Notes: a model not told the origin generated them from the sequence alone. Positions 16,845 to 26,651 are shown, counted from the stretch's first letter. The stretch: 60,036 nucleotides of DNA from an uncultured Methanomassiliicoccaceae archaeon (GCA_905187815.1 CAJJJM010000006.1:1-60036); one strand, 5' to 3'. Made by a program: numbers and translations.

Positions 16845-17906
16845 ATGCCAGACAATCCGCTCTATGATTCAGCAGACCTTCTGGAAGAGGACATATCCAG
16901 GATGGAGGGCCGTGCATACTGGGCGATAGTCCTGCTGGTCGTGGCCCTGGCGGTCACGTACGTCGCGTGCCTCTTCGTCGGTCAGTCCTCGATGACCGCC
17001 AAGGACGTCATTGATACGCTCCTGGGCGGCGGGTCATGGGGGGACCACTACAACGTCTTCGTGCTGCGCATGCCGAGGATCGCATGCGCGGCGATTGTGG
17101 GTGCGGGTCTGTCCGTGGCAGGGATGGCCATGCAGGCGATGTTCAAGAACCCGATGGCGTCACCGTCCATAATGGGGCTGTCGTCGGGGGCATCCTTCGG
17201 GGCCAGTTTGGCGATAGCGTTCGGATTCGGTGCCTTCGCAGGTTCGTTCTCGATTCCAATCATGGCTTTCGTGTTCTGTTTCCTGACCCTGCTGATGGTG
17301 TACGGCCTGGCGGTGACCAGGTACGGGACCCCGGTGACCCTGCTCCTCCTGTCTGGGGTCGCGGTCGGCGCGTTCTTCGGCGGCATGACCTCGTTCATAC
17401 AGTATGTGGTGGAGCCAGACATCCTCCAGGGGGTCGTGTACTGGACGATGGGCAGCTTCAACCGCTGTCACTGGGATTCCTTCTGGATCGTACTGATCGT
17501 CGTCGGGATAGGCGTGGCTATGATCTGCACGCGTCTCCGCGAGCTCAACCTCATCTCGCTGGGTGAGGACCAGGCCCAGACCCTCGGGGTTAATGTGAAG
17601 CGTACGCGTATCATCCTGCTCATCGGCACATCGCTGGCAGTCGGGGGCTCCGTCGCGGTATCCGGGACCATCGGTTTCGTGGGACTGATAATCCCACACA
17701 TATGCCGTGCTATCGGCGGGCCGAACCACAAGTTCATGGCACCGCTATGCATCCTGGCAGGGGCGGTGTTCATGATGATCATGGACGCGGTCTCCAACAG
17801 CATCTCCTTCACAGGGGTGCTTCCGGTAGGAATTTTGACATCGCTTCTCGGAGCGCCGTTCTTCGTATACATCATGAGGAAGAGGAAGAACGAGATCTGG
17901 GGGTGA
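16845..17906 (+). CDS. FecCD/BtuC-type permease, system 1
   Basis: A 353-residue membrane protein with about ten helices. Family hallmarks are VLRMPRIACAAIVGAGLSVAGMAMQAMFKNPMASPSIMGLSSGA in the first third (shown here by RMPRI, AGMAMQ and GLSSGA), the coupling segment SLGEDQAQTLGVNV, and GTIGFVGLIIPHICRAIGG near the end. It is the channel of a BtuFCD-type importer with the preceding binding protein and the following ATPase, 4 nt downstream. Confidence 0.9.
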   Translation: MPDNPLYDSADLLEEDISRMEGRAYWAIVLLVVALAVTYVACLFVGQSSMTAKDVIDTLLGGGSWGDHYNVFVLRMPRIACAAIVGAGLSVAGMAMQAMFKNPMASPSIMGLSSGASFGASLAIAFGFGAFAGSFSIPIMAFVFCFLTLLMVYGLAVTRYGTPVTLLLLSGVAVGAFFGGMTSFIQYVVEPDILQGVVYWTMGSFNRCHWDSFWIVLIVVGIGVAMICTRLRELNLISLGEDQAQTLGVNVKRTRIILLIGTSLAVGGSVAVSGTIGFVGLIIPHICRAIGGPNHKFMAPLCILAGAVFMMIMDAVSNSISFTGVLPVGILTSLLGAPFFVYIMRKRKNEIWG

Positions 17907-17910
17907 ATAG

Positions 17911-18723
17911 GTGCGCATAACAGTCAATGGGATGTCATTCGGATACGAATCGAAGCAGGTCCTGAAGGACATCGATCTGGAGGCACGTCAGGGCAGTATA
18001 TTGGGGATAATAGGTCAGAACGGGTGCGGAAAAACGACCCTTCTTAAGTGCATCAACCGCATGCTGAATCCGCAGAGCGGCAGCGTGATGGTCGAGGAGC
18101 CGGCGGAGGGCATCATGGATCCCTCCAAAGGGGACGTGCAGTCCGTGGACGTGTCAGATATGGACCGCAAGGAGTTGGCCAGATGCATGAGCGTGGTCTC
18201 CCAGAGCGCATACATATCGTTCCCCTACACAGCCTTCGATGCGGTTATGATGGGGAGATACGCGAGGTCCGGAGGGGACCGCAGAGCGGATCTGGAGGCT
18301 GTCTACAGGTCGATGAGGTCCGCCGGGGCCCTGGAATTCGCGAAGAGGCCGGTGAACGAGCTGAGCGGAGGGGAGCTCAGGCGCGTGATGATCGCCCGTG
18401 CGCTGGCCCAGGAGCCGAAGGTTCTTCTGCTGGATGAGCCGACCTTGCATCTGGATGTGAACCATCAGTTCGACCTGATGGAGCTCATCACGGACCTTAA
18501 GCGGGAGTCCGACATGATCATCATCATGGTCACGCACGATGTCATGTTCGCTGCAAGGTACTGTGACCAGGTGATCATGATGGAGGACGGGAGAATCGTC
18601 GCCGCGGGAGACACGGAGGACGTTCTCACGTCTCAGAGCATCAAGGAGGTCTTCGACGTCAGAGCGGTCGTCGAGTACGACGAGCGCATCGGCGGGCTCA
18701 ACGTGGTGATGATAGGGAGATGA
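17911..18723 (+). CDS. FepC/BtuD-type importer ATPase, system 1
   Basis: 270 residues starting at a GTG (17911). Walker A GQNGCGKTT (34-42), signature LSGGELRRVMIARAL, Walker B VLLLDEPTLHLDV and H-loop VTHDVMFAARY. An insertion of about 25 acidic residues (around EEPAEGIMDPSKGDVQ) follows the first subdomain and is unusual for this family. It energises the permease just upstream. The stop lies 7 nt from the stop of the convergent chlD gene. Confidence 0.9.
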   Translation: MRITVNGMSFGYESKQVLKDIDLEARQGSILGIIGQNGCGKTTLLKCINRMLNPQSGSVMVEEPAEGIMDPSKGDVQSVDVSDMDRKELARCMSVVSQSAYISFPYTAFDAVMMGRYARSGGDRRADLEAVYRSMRSAGALEFAKRPVNELSGGELRRVMIARALAQEPKVLLLDEPTLHLDVNHQFDLMELITDLKRESDMIIIMVTHDVMFAARYCDQVIMMEDGRIVAAGDTEDVLTSQSIKEVFDVRAVVEYDERIGGLNVVMIGR

Positions 18724-18730
18724 CCTCCCG

Positions 18731-20629
18731 TCAACCTATCAGCGCGCGGACCCCGTCGGCCAGGTTGTCGGCGTTGAGATCCTCTAGTCTGAAGTAAGTC
18801 CCGCACAGCGCCTCCGCGAGGCGCCGGGCGTTGTCAAACCTTATGTATCCCGTGCTAGCGTCGATCACTATCCACCTCACCTGAGGGATGGACAATCCTT
18901 TGGCCATCTCCAGGGCCTCCGTGTTCGCATCGGCTTCTTCTCTGAGCGGGACGTTCGCCCTGCCGTCCGTGATCAGGACGACATAGCATGACTCCCCCTT
19001 ATGGGACCTGGAGTACGATGTCATCAGGTCGTTCACCTTGACCAGCGCCTCTCCCAAAGGGGTCTTGCCGCCCGTGGGGAGCTCCTCGAGCTTCCTGTAG
19101 CTGTACTCCACCGATTTTGTAGGCGGGAGTATGAGCTCCGCCGAATCCCTGCGGAACGCCATCATCCCTATGCGGTCTCTCTTGACGTAGCTGTCCCTGA
19201 GCATGGACAGTATCGCCCCTTTCACCGCCGCCATCCTCCTGCGGACCCCCAGCGATCCGCTAGCATCTACGACGAAGAGGATTGTGCACCCGGACCTCCT
19301 CTCGCGGACCTTCCTGCGGATATCCTGCTTCTCTATACGGAGGGCCATGCCGTCGTGCTTTCTGGTGCGCTGGTAGGGGGCAGCCGCTCTGACGGTTGCA
19401 TCGAACGCAATGTCACTGGTCCTTCCCTCGGGGATCCTGGGCCTCGTGTACCTGCCGGAGGCGTCGAGGCTCTCGACCATCCCTCTGCGGCCTTTATGGC
19501 TGGATGTCTTCGTGAAGGCAGGCCTGTCCTCGCCCAGGTAGTCGATGACCCTGAACTGCTCACCGATTTCGAACAGCATCTCCTCAAGCATTTGCTGGAG
19601 GTCCTGTTCTCCTTCTTCAGGGGGATCCCGGTGATCCGGGGACGGTGGTCCGTCGCGGTCGGTCTCGCTGTCCTGTTGTCCGCTGTCATCGTGCCCGTCC
19701 CTCTCGCGATCGGAGTTCTCTGGCACCTCATCTGGCTCATCCGCGGGCGGCTCCGGCGGATCCTGGGGCGGAGGGGTGTAGTTCCTGCGGTGGGCTAGAC
19801 AGATCATCGCCGCGTCCTCCAGGTCCTTCCTCATGACCTCATCCCTATCGTTCAGTGCCGCTATGGCCTTCGAGGCGTTGACGAGCGCTATATCCCCGCG
19901 GAAGCCGTCGGCCCCCACCCTGGAAGCCAGGTCCACGGCGACACCCAGGAGCTCGTCAGAGATAGTGACGATGGACATCAGCCTCCGGGCACGTCCGATG
20001 GTCTTGCGCAGGCGCTCCTCCTCGTCGGCATAGGATTCCACGAAGGACTCGGGATCGTCGATGTAGCGTTCCTTCGATGACAGGATCGCCCTCCTCCCGT
20101 CGGTGTCGTCGTTCGGGAAGTCAGAGTACGCGCACAGGTCGAAGCGGTCCAGCATGTGCGGGGACAGGTCTGAATCGGAGGGGTTCATCGTGGCGATCAG
20201 CATCGTGTCGCAGCTGTACTCTCCGGAGACCCCCTCGCGTTCTAGTATCACCCGTCCAGAATCCACGCAGTCGAGGACCGATGCCAGCACCCTCTGGTCC
20301 ATCAGGTTGACGTCGTCCACGTACAGGATCCCGCCGTCAGCCCTGGAGAGAACTCCCTCATTCATCACCGGTCTGCCCTGACGGACGGTCTCCTCGATGT
20401 CCATGCCGCCGAATATCTGCTCCTCGGAAGCGTTCAGAGGGAGGTTGACCACGTTCATGCCTGTGAGTCCGCCGACCGATCTCGCGAGGACGGTCTTGGC
20501 CGAACCCGGGCCTCCCCTGATCAGGACGGTTCTCAGGTTGCGGTTGACGCAGGCGCACAGTATGGCGTGCTTGGCGTCGTCCATCCCGCGTACCGCGGAG
20601 AAAGGGAAGCTCAGATCGTCTTGAGGCAC
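18731..20629 (-). CDS. chlD: ChlD/BchD-like chelatase subunit (AAA+ plus VWA)
   Basis: 632 residues. The N-terminal AAA+ module has GGPGSAKTV (39-47) and ILYVDDVNLMD. A Pro/Asp/Glu-rich linker spans about 283-350. The C-terminal VWA domain carries the MIDAS motif DASGS (about 453-457) and LITDGRANVPL. In Mg- and Co-chelatases such a subunit pairs with ChlI and stimulates the large CobN/ChlH subunit. It overlaps the end of chlI by 19 nt, so the pair is co-translated. Two cobN genes flank this pair. Confidence 0.88.
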   Translation of the reverse strand: MPQDDLSFPFSAVRGMDDAKHAILCACVNRNLRTVLIRGGPGSAKTVLARSVGGLTGMNVVNLPLNASEEQIFGGMDIEETVRQGRPVMNEGVLSRADGGILYVDDVNLMDQRVLASVLDCVDSGRVILEREGVSGEYSCDTMLIATMNPSDSDLSPHMLDRFDLCAYSDFPNDDTDGRRAILSSKERYIDDPESFVESYADEEERLRKTIGRARRLMSIVTISDELLGVAVDLASRVGADGFRGDIALVNASKAIAALNDRDEVMRKDLEDAAMICLAHRRNYTPPPQDPPEPPADEPDEVPENSDRERDGHDDSGQQDSETDRDGPPSPDHRDPPEEGEQDLQQMLEEMLFEIGEQFRVIDYLGEDRPAFTKTSSHKGRRGMVESLDASGRYTRPRIPEGRTSDIAFDATVRAAAPYQRTRKHDGMALRIEKQDIRRKVRERRSGCTILFVVDASGSLGVRRRMAAVKGAILSMLRDSYVKRDRIGMMAFRRDSAELILPPTKSVEYSYRKLEELPTGGKTPLGEALVKVNDLMTSYSRSHKGESCYVVLITDGRANVPLREEADANTEALEMAKGLSIPQVRWIVIDASTGYIRFDNARRLAEALCGTYFRLEDLNADNLADGVRALIG

Positions 20630-21636
20630 TCTTCCAGCTCCTGCGTGTCGAATGCCGCCTCCTCGAAGGGACGGCGCCTCATGCGATGGGAGAGGACCAG
20701 TGAAGCCACGTCACGAATGTCGTCCTTCGTGACTTCCGAACGCAGGTCCAACGCCGCGTTGGCCTTGGCGGCCTTCATCATCGTGATGTCGGCTCTGTGC
20801 CCGTCGATCCCGAAGTGCGTGGTCACGGTGACCACCGCATCCAGGATGGTGTCGTCGACATCGATGCCGGAAAGCATCGCCCTGGCGCCGATCAATCTCT
20901 CCCTGACAGCATCCGTCTCTTTGGCCACGGATTCGGTGAACCCCACGGGGTCCTCATCGAAGGCGAGCCTCCTGCGGACAACCTCCTTCCTCTCGGAGGT
21001 GTCACGGTCGCCCACGACGTCCACCGACAGTCCGAATCTGTCCAGAAGCTGCGGTCTCAGGTCCCCCTCCTCCGGGTTCATAGTCCCGATGAGGACGAAC
21101 CTCGAGGGATGGGAGAACGAGACCCCCTCCCTCTCCACGTAGTTGACGCCCATGGCCGCGGAATCGAGGAGCAGGTCCACGATGTGGTCGTCCAGGAGGT
21201 TCACCTCGTCAACATAGAGCAGGTTGCCGTTCGCCTGGGCCAGCACTCCTGGCTCGAACTTCTTCTCACCGGTCTTCAGCACGTGCTCGATGTCCAGCGT
21301 CCCAGCGACTCTGTCCTCCGTGGAGCTGAGCGGGAGCTCAACGACTCTCATCGGGACGCTTTCGACGTCTATGTCCTCATGTCTGTCGAGTCTTCCGCGA
21401 CAGTACGTGCAGTACCTGTCGGGTCTCGACGGATCGCAGTTGAACGGACATCCTGATACGACGTCCTTGGGCGGCAGCACCTGTTCCAGCGATCTGACGG
21501 TGGTGGATTTGGCGGTGCCCTTCTCGCCCTTGATCAGCGCACCGCCTATGCTCGGGTCCACGATGTTCAGAAGCAGGGCGCGTTTCATGTCCTCCTGGCC
21601 CACGATCGCGACGAACGGAAACAGCAATTTCTCCAT
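20611..21636 (-). CDS. chlI: ChlI/BchI-like AAA+ chelatase subunit
   Basis: 341 residues with Walker A GEKGTAKST (37-45), a four-cysteine insert (Cys63, Cys67, Cys76, Cys79), LLYVDEVNLLDDHIVDLLLD and the ELPLSSTEDRVAGTLDIE segment typical of ChlI. The start is taken as the ATG at 21636, where the conserved LLFPFVAIVGQ begins; the 37 residues upstream look non-coding. It hydrolyses ATP for metal insertion with ChlD and CobN. A degenerate relative of the TTGGAT palindrome lies at 21650-21666, close to the start. Confidence 0.88.
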   Translation of the reverse strand: MEKLLFPFVAIVGQEDMKRALLLNIVDPSIGGALIKGEKGTAKSTTVRSLEQVLPPKDVVSGCPFNCDPSRPDRYCTYCRGRLDRHEDIDVESVPMRVVELPLSSTEDRVAGTLDIEHVLKTGEKKFEPGVLAQANGNLLYVDEVNLLDDHIVDLLLDSAAMGVNYVEREGVSFSHPSRFVLIGTMNPEEGDLRPQLLDRFGLSVDVVGDRDTSERKEVVRRRLAFDEDPVGFTESVAKETDAVRERLIGARAMLSGIDVDDTILDAVVTVTTHFGIDGHRADITMMKAAKANAALDLRSEVTKDDIRDVASLVLSHRMRRRPFEEAAFDTQELEECLKTI

Positions 21637-21716
21637 AAGCACACTTTCCCTGGACGATACTGCCAATATCATGTATTTAATCAATTCACATCTGAGGGCG
21701 CAGATCGGATACTGAG

Positions 21717-21768
21717 TACCCCTTACAGGTATCTGGCACATGCCCATAGGACATACCCGTTAAGGGTA
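21717..21768. promoter_or_regulatory. Divergent chlI/cobN2 promoter region with repeats
   Basis: TACCCCTTA (21717-21725) and TACCCGTTA (21754-21762) are direct repeats 37 bp apart. The second lies in an inverted repeat TACCC-GTTAA-GGGTA (21754-21768). TATA-like GTATTTAATC occurs near 21672 for chlI on the minus strand. An operator for either gene is possible but unproven. Confidence 0.35.
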
Positions 21769-21814
21769 GGTCAGAGTTATGCTTTCAAATAGGAGTTAGG
21801 GTGGTCTTCGAATC

Positions 21815-24800
21815 ATGGCCATGGATATAATTTACATCTCCATCCAGAGCACGGATTCGGCAAGCATGAGAGAGCCTGCGAAGTCCGTCTGCGATGAGAT
21901 GGGATGGGACCTGGATTTGATGTGCGTCAACGATGCGGATGTCGACGCAGATTCCATACTGTATCATGAAGTGGCTCGTAGGGCCAAGGTTGCCGACCTT
22001 GTCCTGGTAAGATGCATGTCGGACCCGACCCGTATGAGGAGGTTCACCGACCTGGAGAAGGTACTGCATGAGAGCAGGGGGTATGTCGTGGTCTACTCCG
22101 GCAACATGGAGGTCGGTCTGATGTACAGGGACCTCTTCAGAGGAACTGACGAGGAGTACTCCAGGATCATCGGGCTCGTCAAGGGGAGGGGCCCGGAGAA
22201 TGACAGGGGCATAGTCATGTGGCTCCATCGGATGCTAACCGGGGAGGGGGAGGTTCCCGAACCGGTGACCCACAGGGCCAGCGGGATCCACCATCCGGAC
22301 TGCGAGGCAGACATCACTCTAGAGGAATACATCAGGCGCATGGACCCGTCGAAGGCGACGGTGGGCCTGATGTACGCATCCAACCTCTGGATCTACGGCA
22401 ATCAGAGGCACATCGACGCCCTCATCCGCGAGCTTGAGGCCCAGGGGATGAACGTGATTCCGGTGTTCTTCAGCGCGACCGTCGGATCGGACCCGTCAAG
22501 CCGCGGCGCGATGTCCGTCGTCAGGGAGTATTTCATGGACGGGGACAGGCCGAGGATCGACGCTCTGATTATGACGACCCCGTTCTCGCAGCTCAACAAC
22601 TCGAGGGATTGCTCGGGGATATACACTCCCGACGAGCAGAACTTCTATCACATGCTCACGGACGTCCCCGTGTTCCAGGCGATGTCGTCGCCAGTCCATT
22701 TCTCAGACTACGAGGAGGTCGCCGGAGGCAGCTCGTCCGACGGGTTCAGGATCAGCGTGATCTGGTCGGAGGTGGACGGCCAGATCATTACGGTGCCGAT
22801 AGGCAGCAACGAGGGCGGCAGGGGAGGCCCCAAGAGATACTCCCCGATCCAGGATAGGATCTCGCATCTGGCAAGGCTCGTCAGAGGGTGGACGGTCCTC
22901 TCGCGCACCCCGCGCAGCGACAGGAAGGTGGCGGTCCTGCTCTACCAGTCCAGGCCGGATTCCGGCAGGATCGGGAACTCGGCAGGGTTGGATACCATAC
23001 AGAGCGTCCGGGACATGTTGGAGCGTCTGGATTCCGAAGGGTACACCGTGGACCACGTTCCCGCAGATCAGAGGGAACTGGTCGACGAGCTCCTGGACAA
23101 CATCACGAACGACCTGGAGTGGTCCTCCCCAGAGAGGGTCAGGGAGAAGGCGGCGGATCTGATGCCGATGGACGAGTACATGGAGACCTACGGGTCGCTG
23201 TCGGAATTCGACAGGTCCAGGATGGAGGATTCGTGGGGGGAGCCCCCAGGTACCGTCAGCGTGGAAGGAGGGAGGTTCGTGATCCCAGGGGTCGTCAACG
23301 GGAACGTGTTCATCGGATACCAGCCCCTGAGGTCCTGGGCGGACCAGATGGAGGCGGTCTACCACGACCCGTACGTGCCGATGACCCATCAGTATCTGGC
23401 ATTCTACAGATGGCTAAGGGACGACTTCGGTGCGAACGTCGTCGTCCACATGGGCACCCATGGGACCCTGGAATGGCTCCCCGGGAGGAGCATCGCTCTT
23501 TCCGAGAAATGCTTCCCGGACATAGTACTCGACGGCATACCCAACGTCTATCCGTATGTTATCGATGACCCAGGCGAGGGCATACAGGCGAAGAGAAGGT
23601 CGGAGGCCGTGCTCATCGGGCACATGTGTCCCGCGATGACGAGGGCGGACTCCTATGACGATGTGGCGTCGGTGGACGGCCCACTCCAGGAGTACTTCAA
23701 AGCCAAGGCCTCGAGCGAGAGCGTCCGCAACGCCATTCTCGGGCAACTCCTGGATTCCATGAGGGGCACAGGGATGCTGGAGGAGCTCGGGATCCCGTCG
23801 GATGTGGACGCCGCCGGTCTCGAGGAATACGTGGAGCAGGTCCATGATCACATCACGGAGGTCAAGGACGCTCTTATCCGCGACGGTCTCCACGTGCTCG
23901 GAAGGGCTCCAGAGGGTGACATCCTCCTGGAGGATGTCTATTCGCTCACGCGCATCAGGAACGGAAGCATCCCGTCACTGAGAAGGTCCGTAGGGCTCTC
24001 GATGGGCTACGACATGGACCGTCTCATGGACGATCCGTCTGGGATGACGGATGGGCGTGTGAACTCGTCGATAATGGACGATGTCGATACGGGGACACGT
24101 AATCTGCTTCGCAGGATGCTCGAGTGTGGTTTCTCAAGGGAGAGATGCATGGGCCTCGTCTCCGACATGGGGTCCCGGGATGACCTGCGTATGGTTGTTG
24201 GCTACATCTGCGACTCGCTTGTTCCAAACCTCCTCAGGATGACTGATGAGATGGACAACATGATGCATGCTTTCGACGGCGGGTACGTTCTTCCCGGCCC
24301 TTCCGGTGCCCCCACCAGAGGGAACGCGCACATCCTGCCAATGGGCAGGAACTATTACGGCATAGATCCGGAAATAGTTCCGACCCCAGCTGCCTGGGAG
24401 ATCGGCAGGAGGATGGCCGACCAGATGATCGAGAGGTATGTGTCCGAGAAAGCCTCCTATCCCAGAGAGATAGGCTTCATAATCTGGGCCACCGACACCA
24501 TGAAGACCAACGGGGACGATGTCGCCTATATCCTCTGGCTGATGGGCGTCAGACCGGTCTGGTCCCAGATCGGGGGCCAGGTGACCGGTCTGGAGGTTGT
24601 GCCGCTGTCCGAACTCGGGAGGCCCAGACTGGATGTCTCCGTTAGGATCACCGGTCTTTTCAGGGACGCGTTCCCAAACCTCATAGATCTGATAGACGAC
24701 GCCGTGAAGCTCGTCTCCGGATTGGACGAGTCTGATGAGGACAACGCTCTGGCGGCGAATCTCAGGAAGGACATCATCGACGGTATGGCAAAGGGACTGA

Positions 24801-25555
24801 CCGTGGACGAAGCGAGGAGGCGCGGTTCCGTACGCATCTTCGGCTGTCCTCCCGGGTGCTACGGGGCGGGCGTGAACCATGCCATCGAGACCAGCGATTG
24901 GAAGACCGTGCAGGATCTCGCCGACATCTACATCAGATGGGGCAGCCACGCCTACGGCAGGGGGCTCAGCGGAGAGAGCATGGATGATGAGTTCGTGAGG
25001 AGGTTCTCGAAGGTCGGTGTCACGGTGAAGAACATGCCCGACCGCGAGATCGATCTTCTGGACGTCGACGACGTCTACGGCTACCTCGGTGGTCTGAACT
25101 CATTCGTGAGGGCCTACGGCAACAAGGACGCCCTGACTTTCATGGGGGACGGATCGGATCCAGACAGGGTCAAGGTTCGGGATACGAAGGAGGAGCTCGC
25201 GCTCGTGTATCGCAGTAAGGTGCTGAATCCCAAGTTCATAGAGGGTCTGAAGCGCCACGGGTACCGCGGCGTGACCGAGGTCGCCAATCTGACCGAGTAC
25301 ACCTTCGGGTGGGACGCTACATCAGATGTGGTGGACGACTGGATGTACCAGAAGCTGACGGAGAGGTACCTCTTCGACGAGGACACACGCAGCTGGATGG
25401 AGGATGAGAACCCTCACGCCATGATGGAGGTGATGGATCGTCTGTTCGAGGCCATCGACAGGGGCATGTGGGATGCCGACCAGGAGACCGTGGACCGTCT
25501 CAAGGACATCTATCTGGAGCTCGAGTCCCGGGTGGAGGAGGTCAACGACCGCTGA
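21815..25555 (+). CDS. cobN: CobN-type chelatase large subunit, copy 2
   Basis: A 1246-residue paralogue of the protein at 11760-15482 and collinear with it throughout: HMGTHGTLEWLPGRSIALSE (about 545-565), DDPGEGIQAKRRSEAVLIGHM, WATDTMKTNGDDVAYILWLMG and a matching C-terminus ending LELESRVEEVNDR. It diverges from chlI across 178 bp. It carries no coupled exporter, unlike copy 1, but is followed by importer system 2. Having two large subunits for one ChlID pair implies two substrates or metals, or differential expression. Confidence 0.9.
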   Translation: MAMDIIYISIQSTDSASMREPAKSVCDEMGWDLDLMCVNDADVDADSILYHEVARRAKVADLVLVRCMSDPTRMRRFTDLEKVLHESRGYVVVYSGNMEVGLMYRDLFRGTDEEYSRIIGLVKGRGPENDRGIVMWLHRMLTGEGEVPEPVTHRASGIHHPDCEADITLEEYIRRMDPSKATVGLMYASNLWIYGNQRHIDALIRELEAQGMNVIPVFFSATVGSDPSSRGAMSVVREYFMDGDRPRIDALIMTTPFSQLNNSRDCSGIYTPDEQNFYHMLTDVPVFQAMSSPVHFSDYEEVAGGSSSDGFRISVIWSEVDGQIITVPIGSNEGGRGGPKRYSPIQDRISHLARLVRGWTVLSRTPRSDRKVAVLLYQSRPDSGRIGNSAGLDTIQSVRDMLERLDSEGYTVDHVPADQRELVDELLDNITNDLEWSSPERVREKAADLMPMDEYMETYGSLSEFDRSRMEDSWGEPPGTVSVEGGRFVIPGVVNGNVFIGYQPLRSWADQMEAVYHDPYVPMTHQYLAFYRWLRDDFGANVVVHMGTHGTLEWLPGRSIALSEKCFPDIVLDGIPNVYPYVIDDPGEGIQAKRRSEAVLIGHMCPAMTRADSYDDVASVDGPLQEYFKAKASSESVRNAILGQLLDSMRGTGMLEELGIPSDVDAAGLEEYVEQVHDHITEVKDALIRDGLHVLGRAPEGDILLEDVYSLTRIRNGSIPSLRRSVGLSMGYDMDRLMDDPSGMTDGRVNSSIMDDVDTGTRNLLRRMLECGFSRERCMGLVSDMGSRDDLRMVVGYICDSLVPNLLRMTDEMDNMMHAFDGGYVLPGPSGAPTRGNAHILPMGRNYYGIDPEIVPTPAAWEIGRRMADQMIERYVSEKASYPREIGFIIWATDTMKTNGDDVAYILWLMGVRPVWSQIGGQVTGLEVVPLSELGRPRLDVSVRITGLFRDAFPNLIDLIDDAVKLVSGLDESDEDNALAANLRKDIIDGMAKGLTVDEARRRGSVRIFGCPPGCYGAGVNHAIETSDWKTVQDLADIYIRWGSHAYGRGLSGESMDDEFVRRFSKVGVTVKNMPDREIDLLDVDDVYGYLGGLNSFVRAYGNKDALTFMGDGSDPDRVKVRDTKEELALVYRSKVLNPKFIEGLKRHGYRGVTEVANLTEYTFGWDATSDVVDDWMYQKLTERYLFDEDTRSWMEDENPHAMMEVMDRLFEAIDRGMWDADQETVDRLKDIYLELESRVEEVNDR

Positions 25556-25582
25556 TATGCACAAGTGGGAGTGACACAATAC

Positions 25583-25615
25583 GATATTCGATAGATTAAA
25601 TCTTATTCGAATATC
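25583..25615. other. Nested palindrome after cobN copy 2
   Basis: GATATTCGA (25583-25591) pairs perfectly with TCGAATATC (25607-25615), and the loop itself contains the palindrome AGATT-A-AATCT (25593-25603). It begins 28 nt after the cobN2 stop and could be a transcript end or an operator for the importer operon downstream. It is AT-rich, unlike the GC hairpins elsewhere here. Confidence 0.4.
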
Positions 25616-25754
25616 AAAACCCCTTCAATTTTCATATGATTCTTATAACCATCTGTATAACGTCGTTACATATGGTGGTTACAATTGCCAACTTATGATA
25701 GTATACCCCGGCATAGTATATAACGGCTTTAAATGCAACTACTGTAAATATCAA

Positions 25755-25771
25755 TAGGATTATTACTCCAA
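25755..25771. promoter_or_regulatory. Degenerate TTGGAT-N5-ATCCAA type site before importer system 2
   Basis: TAGGAT-TATTA-CTCCAA has two mismatches within the dyad, but its position, 13 bp before the ATG at 25785 and after TATA-like CTTTAAATG (25728-25736), matches the sites at 15491 and 15634. Confidence 0.35.
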
Positions 25772-25784
25772 TTGAGGGTTCAGG

Positions 25785-26651
25785 ATGGATATCAGGATCA
25801 AAAACGTCGAGTTCTCATATTCGAGCGTACCGGTGCTCAGCGACATCTCATTGGACATAGACGGGCCATGCTTCGTCTCGATACTGGGTCCAAACGGTGT
25901 CGGCAAATCAACGTTGATCCACTGCATCAACAAGATACTGCAGCCAAGTTCCGGTGCGGTCTTCATAGATGGGAAGGACGTCAAGGACATATCCATCAAG
26001 GACCTGGCGAAGGATGTCGGGTACGTTCCGTATTCAGCGAACGATTCGTTCCCCCTCTCGGTGGTCGATACCGTCATGATGGGGAGGCATCCGCACGCCA
26101 GATGGAACACCCTAGACAGGGACTTGGACATCGTCTACGACACCCTCAGGATGCTGGGAATCTCTCACCTTGCAATGCGCCAGTTCAACGAGCTCTCCGC
26201 CGGTCAGCACCAGAAGGTTATGCTGGCCCGCGGACTCGTCCAGGAGCCGGAGATTCTCCTTCTCGACGAGCCCACATCCAATCTTGACATCCGTCATCAG
26301 CTGGATGTGACCAAGATGCTCAAGAGGCTCTCGGAGGAGAAGGGGATCCTGATCGTGATGATCAGCCATGACATCAACATCGCCGCCAAGTTCGCGGACA
26401 AGGTGATTCTGATGTTCCAAGGCAGGATATTCGACGTCGGGACGCCCAAGGAGGTCATCACAGAGGATAACCTCCGTAGCGTATACGGCGTTACCTCCGA
26501 GATCGTCGATGATGATGGCAGGCCACATGTGATTCTCAAGGACGCCCTCCCGATGAACGAGTCATGCAACCCGTCCGCTGTGATGGCATCGATCAGGGCA
26601 AGGAGGGCCTCTGAGGCCGCCGTCTCACAGGATGTCAAGGGTCGTGCCTGA
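25785..26651 (+). CDS. FepC/BtuD-type importer ATPase, system 2
   Basis: 288 residues: Walker A GPNGVGKST (35-43), signature LSAGQHQKVMLARGL, Walker B ILLLDEPTSNLDI and H-loop ISHDINIAAK. The C-terminal GVTSEIVDDDGRPHVILKDALP is nearly shared with the ATPase at 57826-58653, making the two close paralogues of the corrinoid/iron-chelate group. It leads the operon ATPase, binding protein, permease, permease, exporter ATPase, exporter permease. Confidence 0.9.
   Translation: MDIRIKNVEFSYSSVPVLSDISLDIDGPCFVSILGPNGVGKSTLIHCINKILQPSSGAVFIDGKDVKDISIKDLAKDVGYVPYSANDSFPLSVVDTVMMGRHPHARWNTLDRDLDIVYDTLRMLGISHLAMRQFNELSAGQHQKVMLARGLVQEPEILLLDEPTSNLDIRHQLDVTKMLKRLSEEKGILIVMISHDINIAAKFADKVILMFQGRIFDVGTPKEVITEDNLRSVYGVTSEIVDDDGRPHVILKDALPMNESCNPSAVMASIRARRASEAAVSQDVKGRA

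Noticed and set aside
21650..21666. TTGGAT-type operator before chlI
   Set aside because: CTGGACGATACTGCCAA keeps only the outer TGG and CCA positions; too weak to count without a matrix scan, though its position is suggestive.
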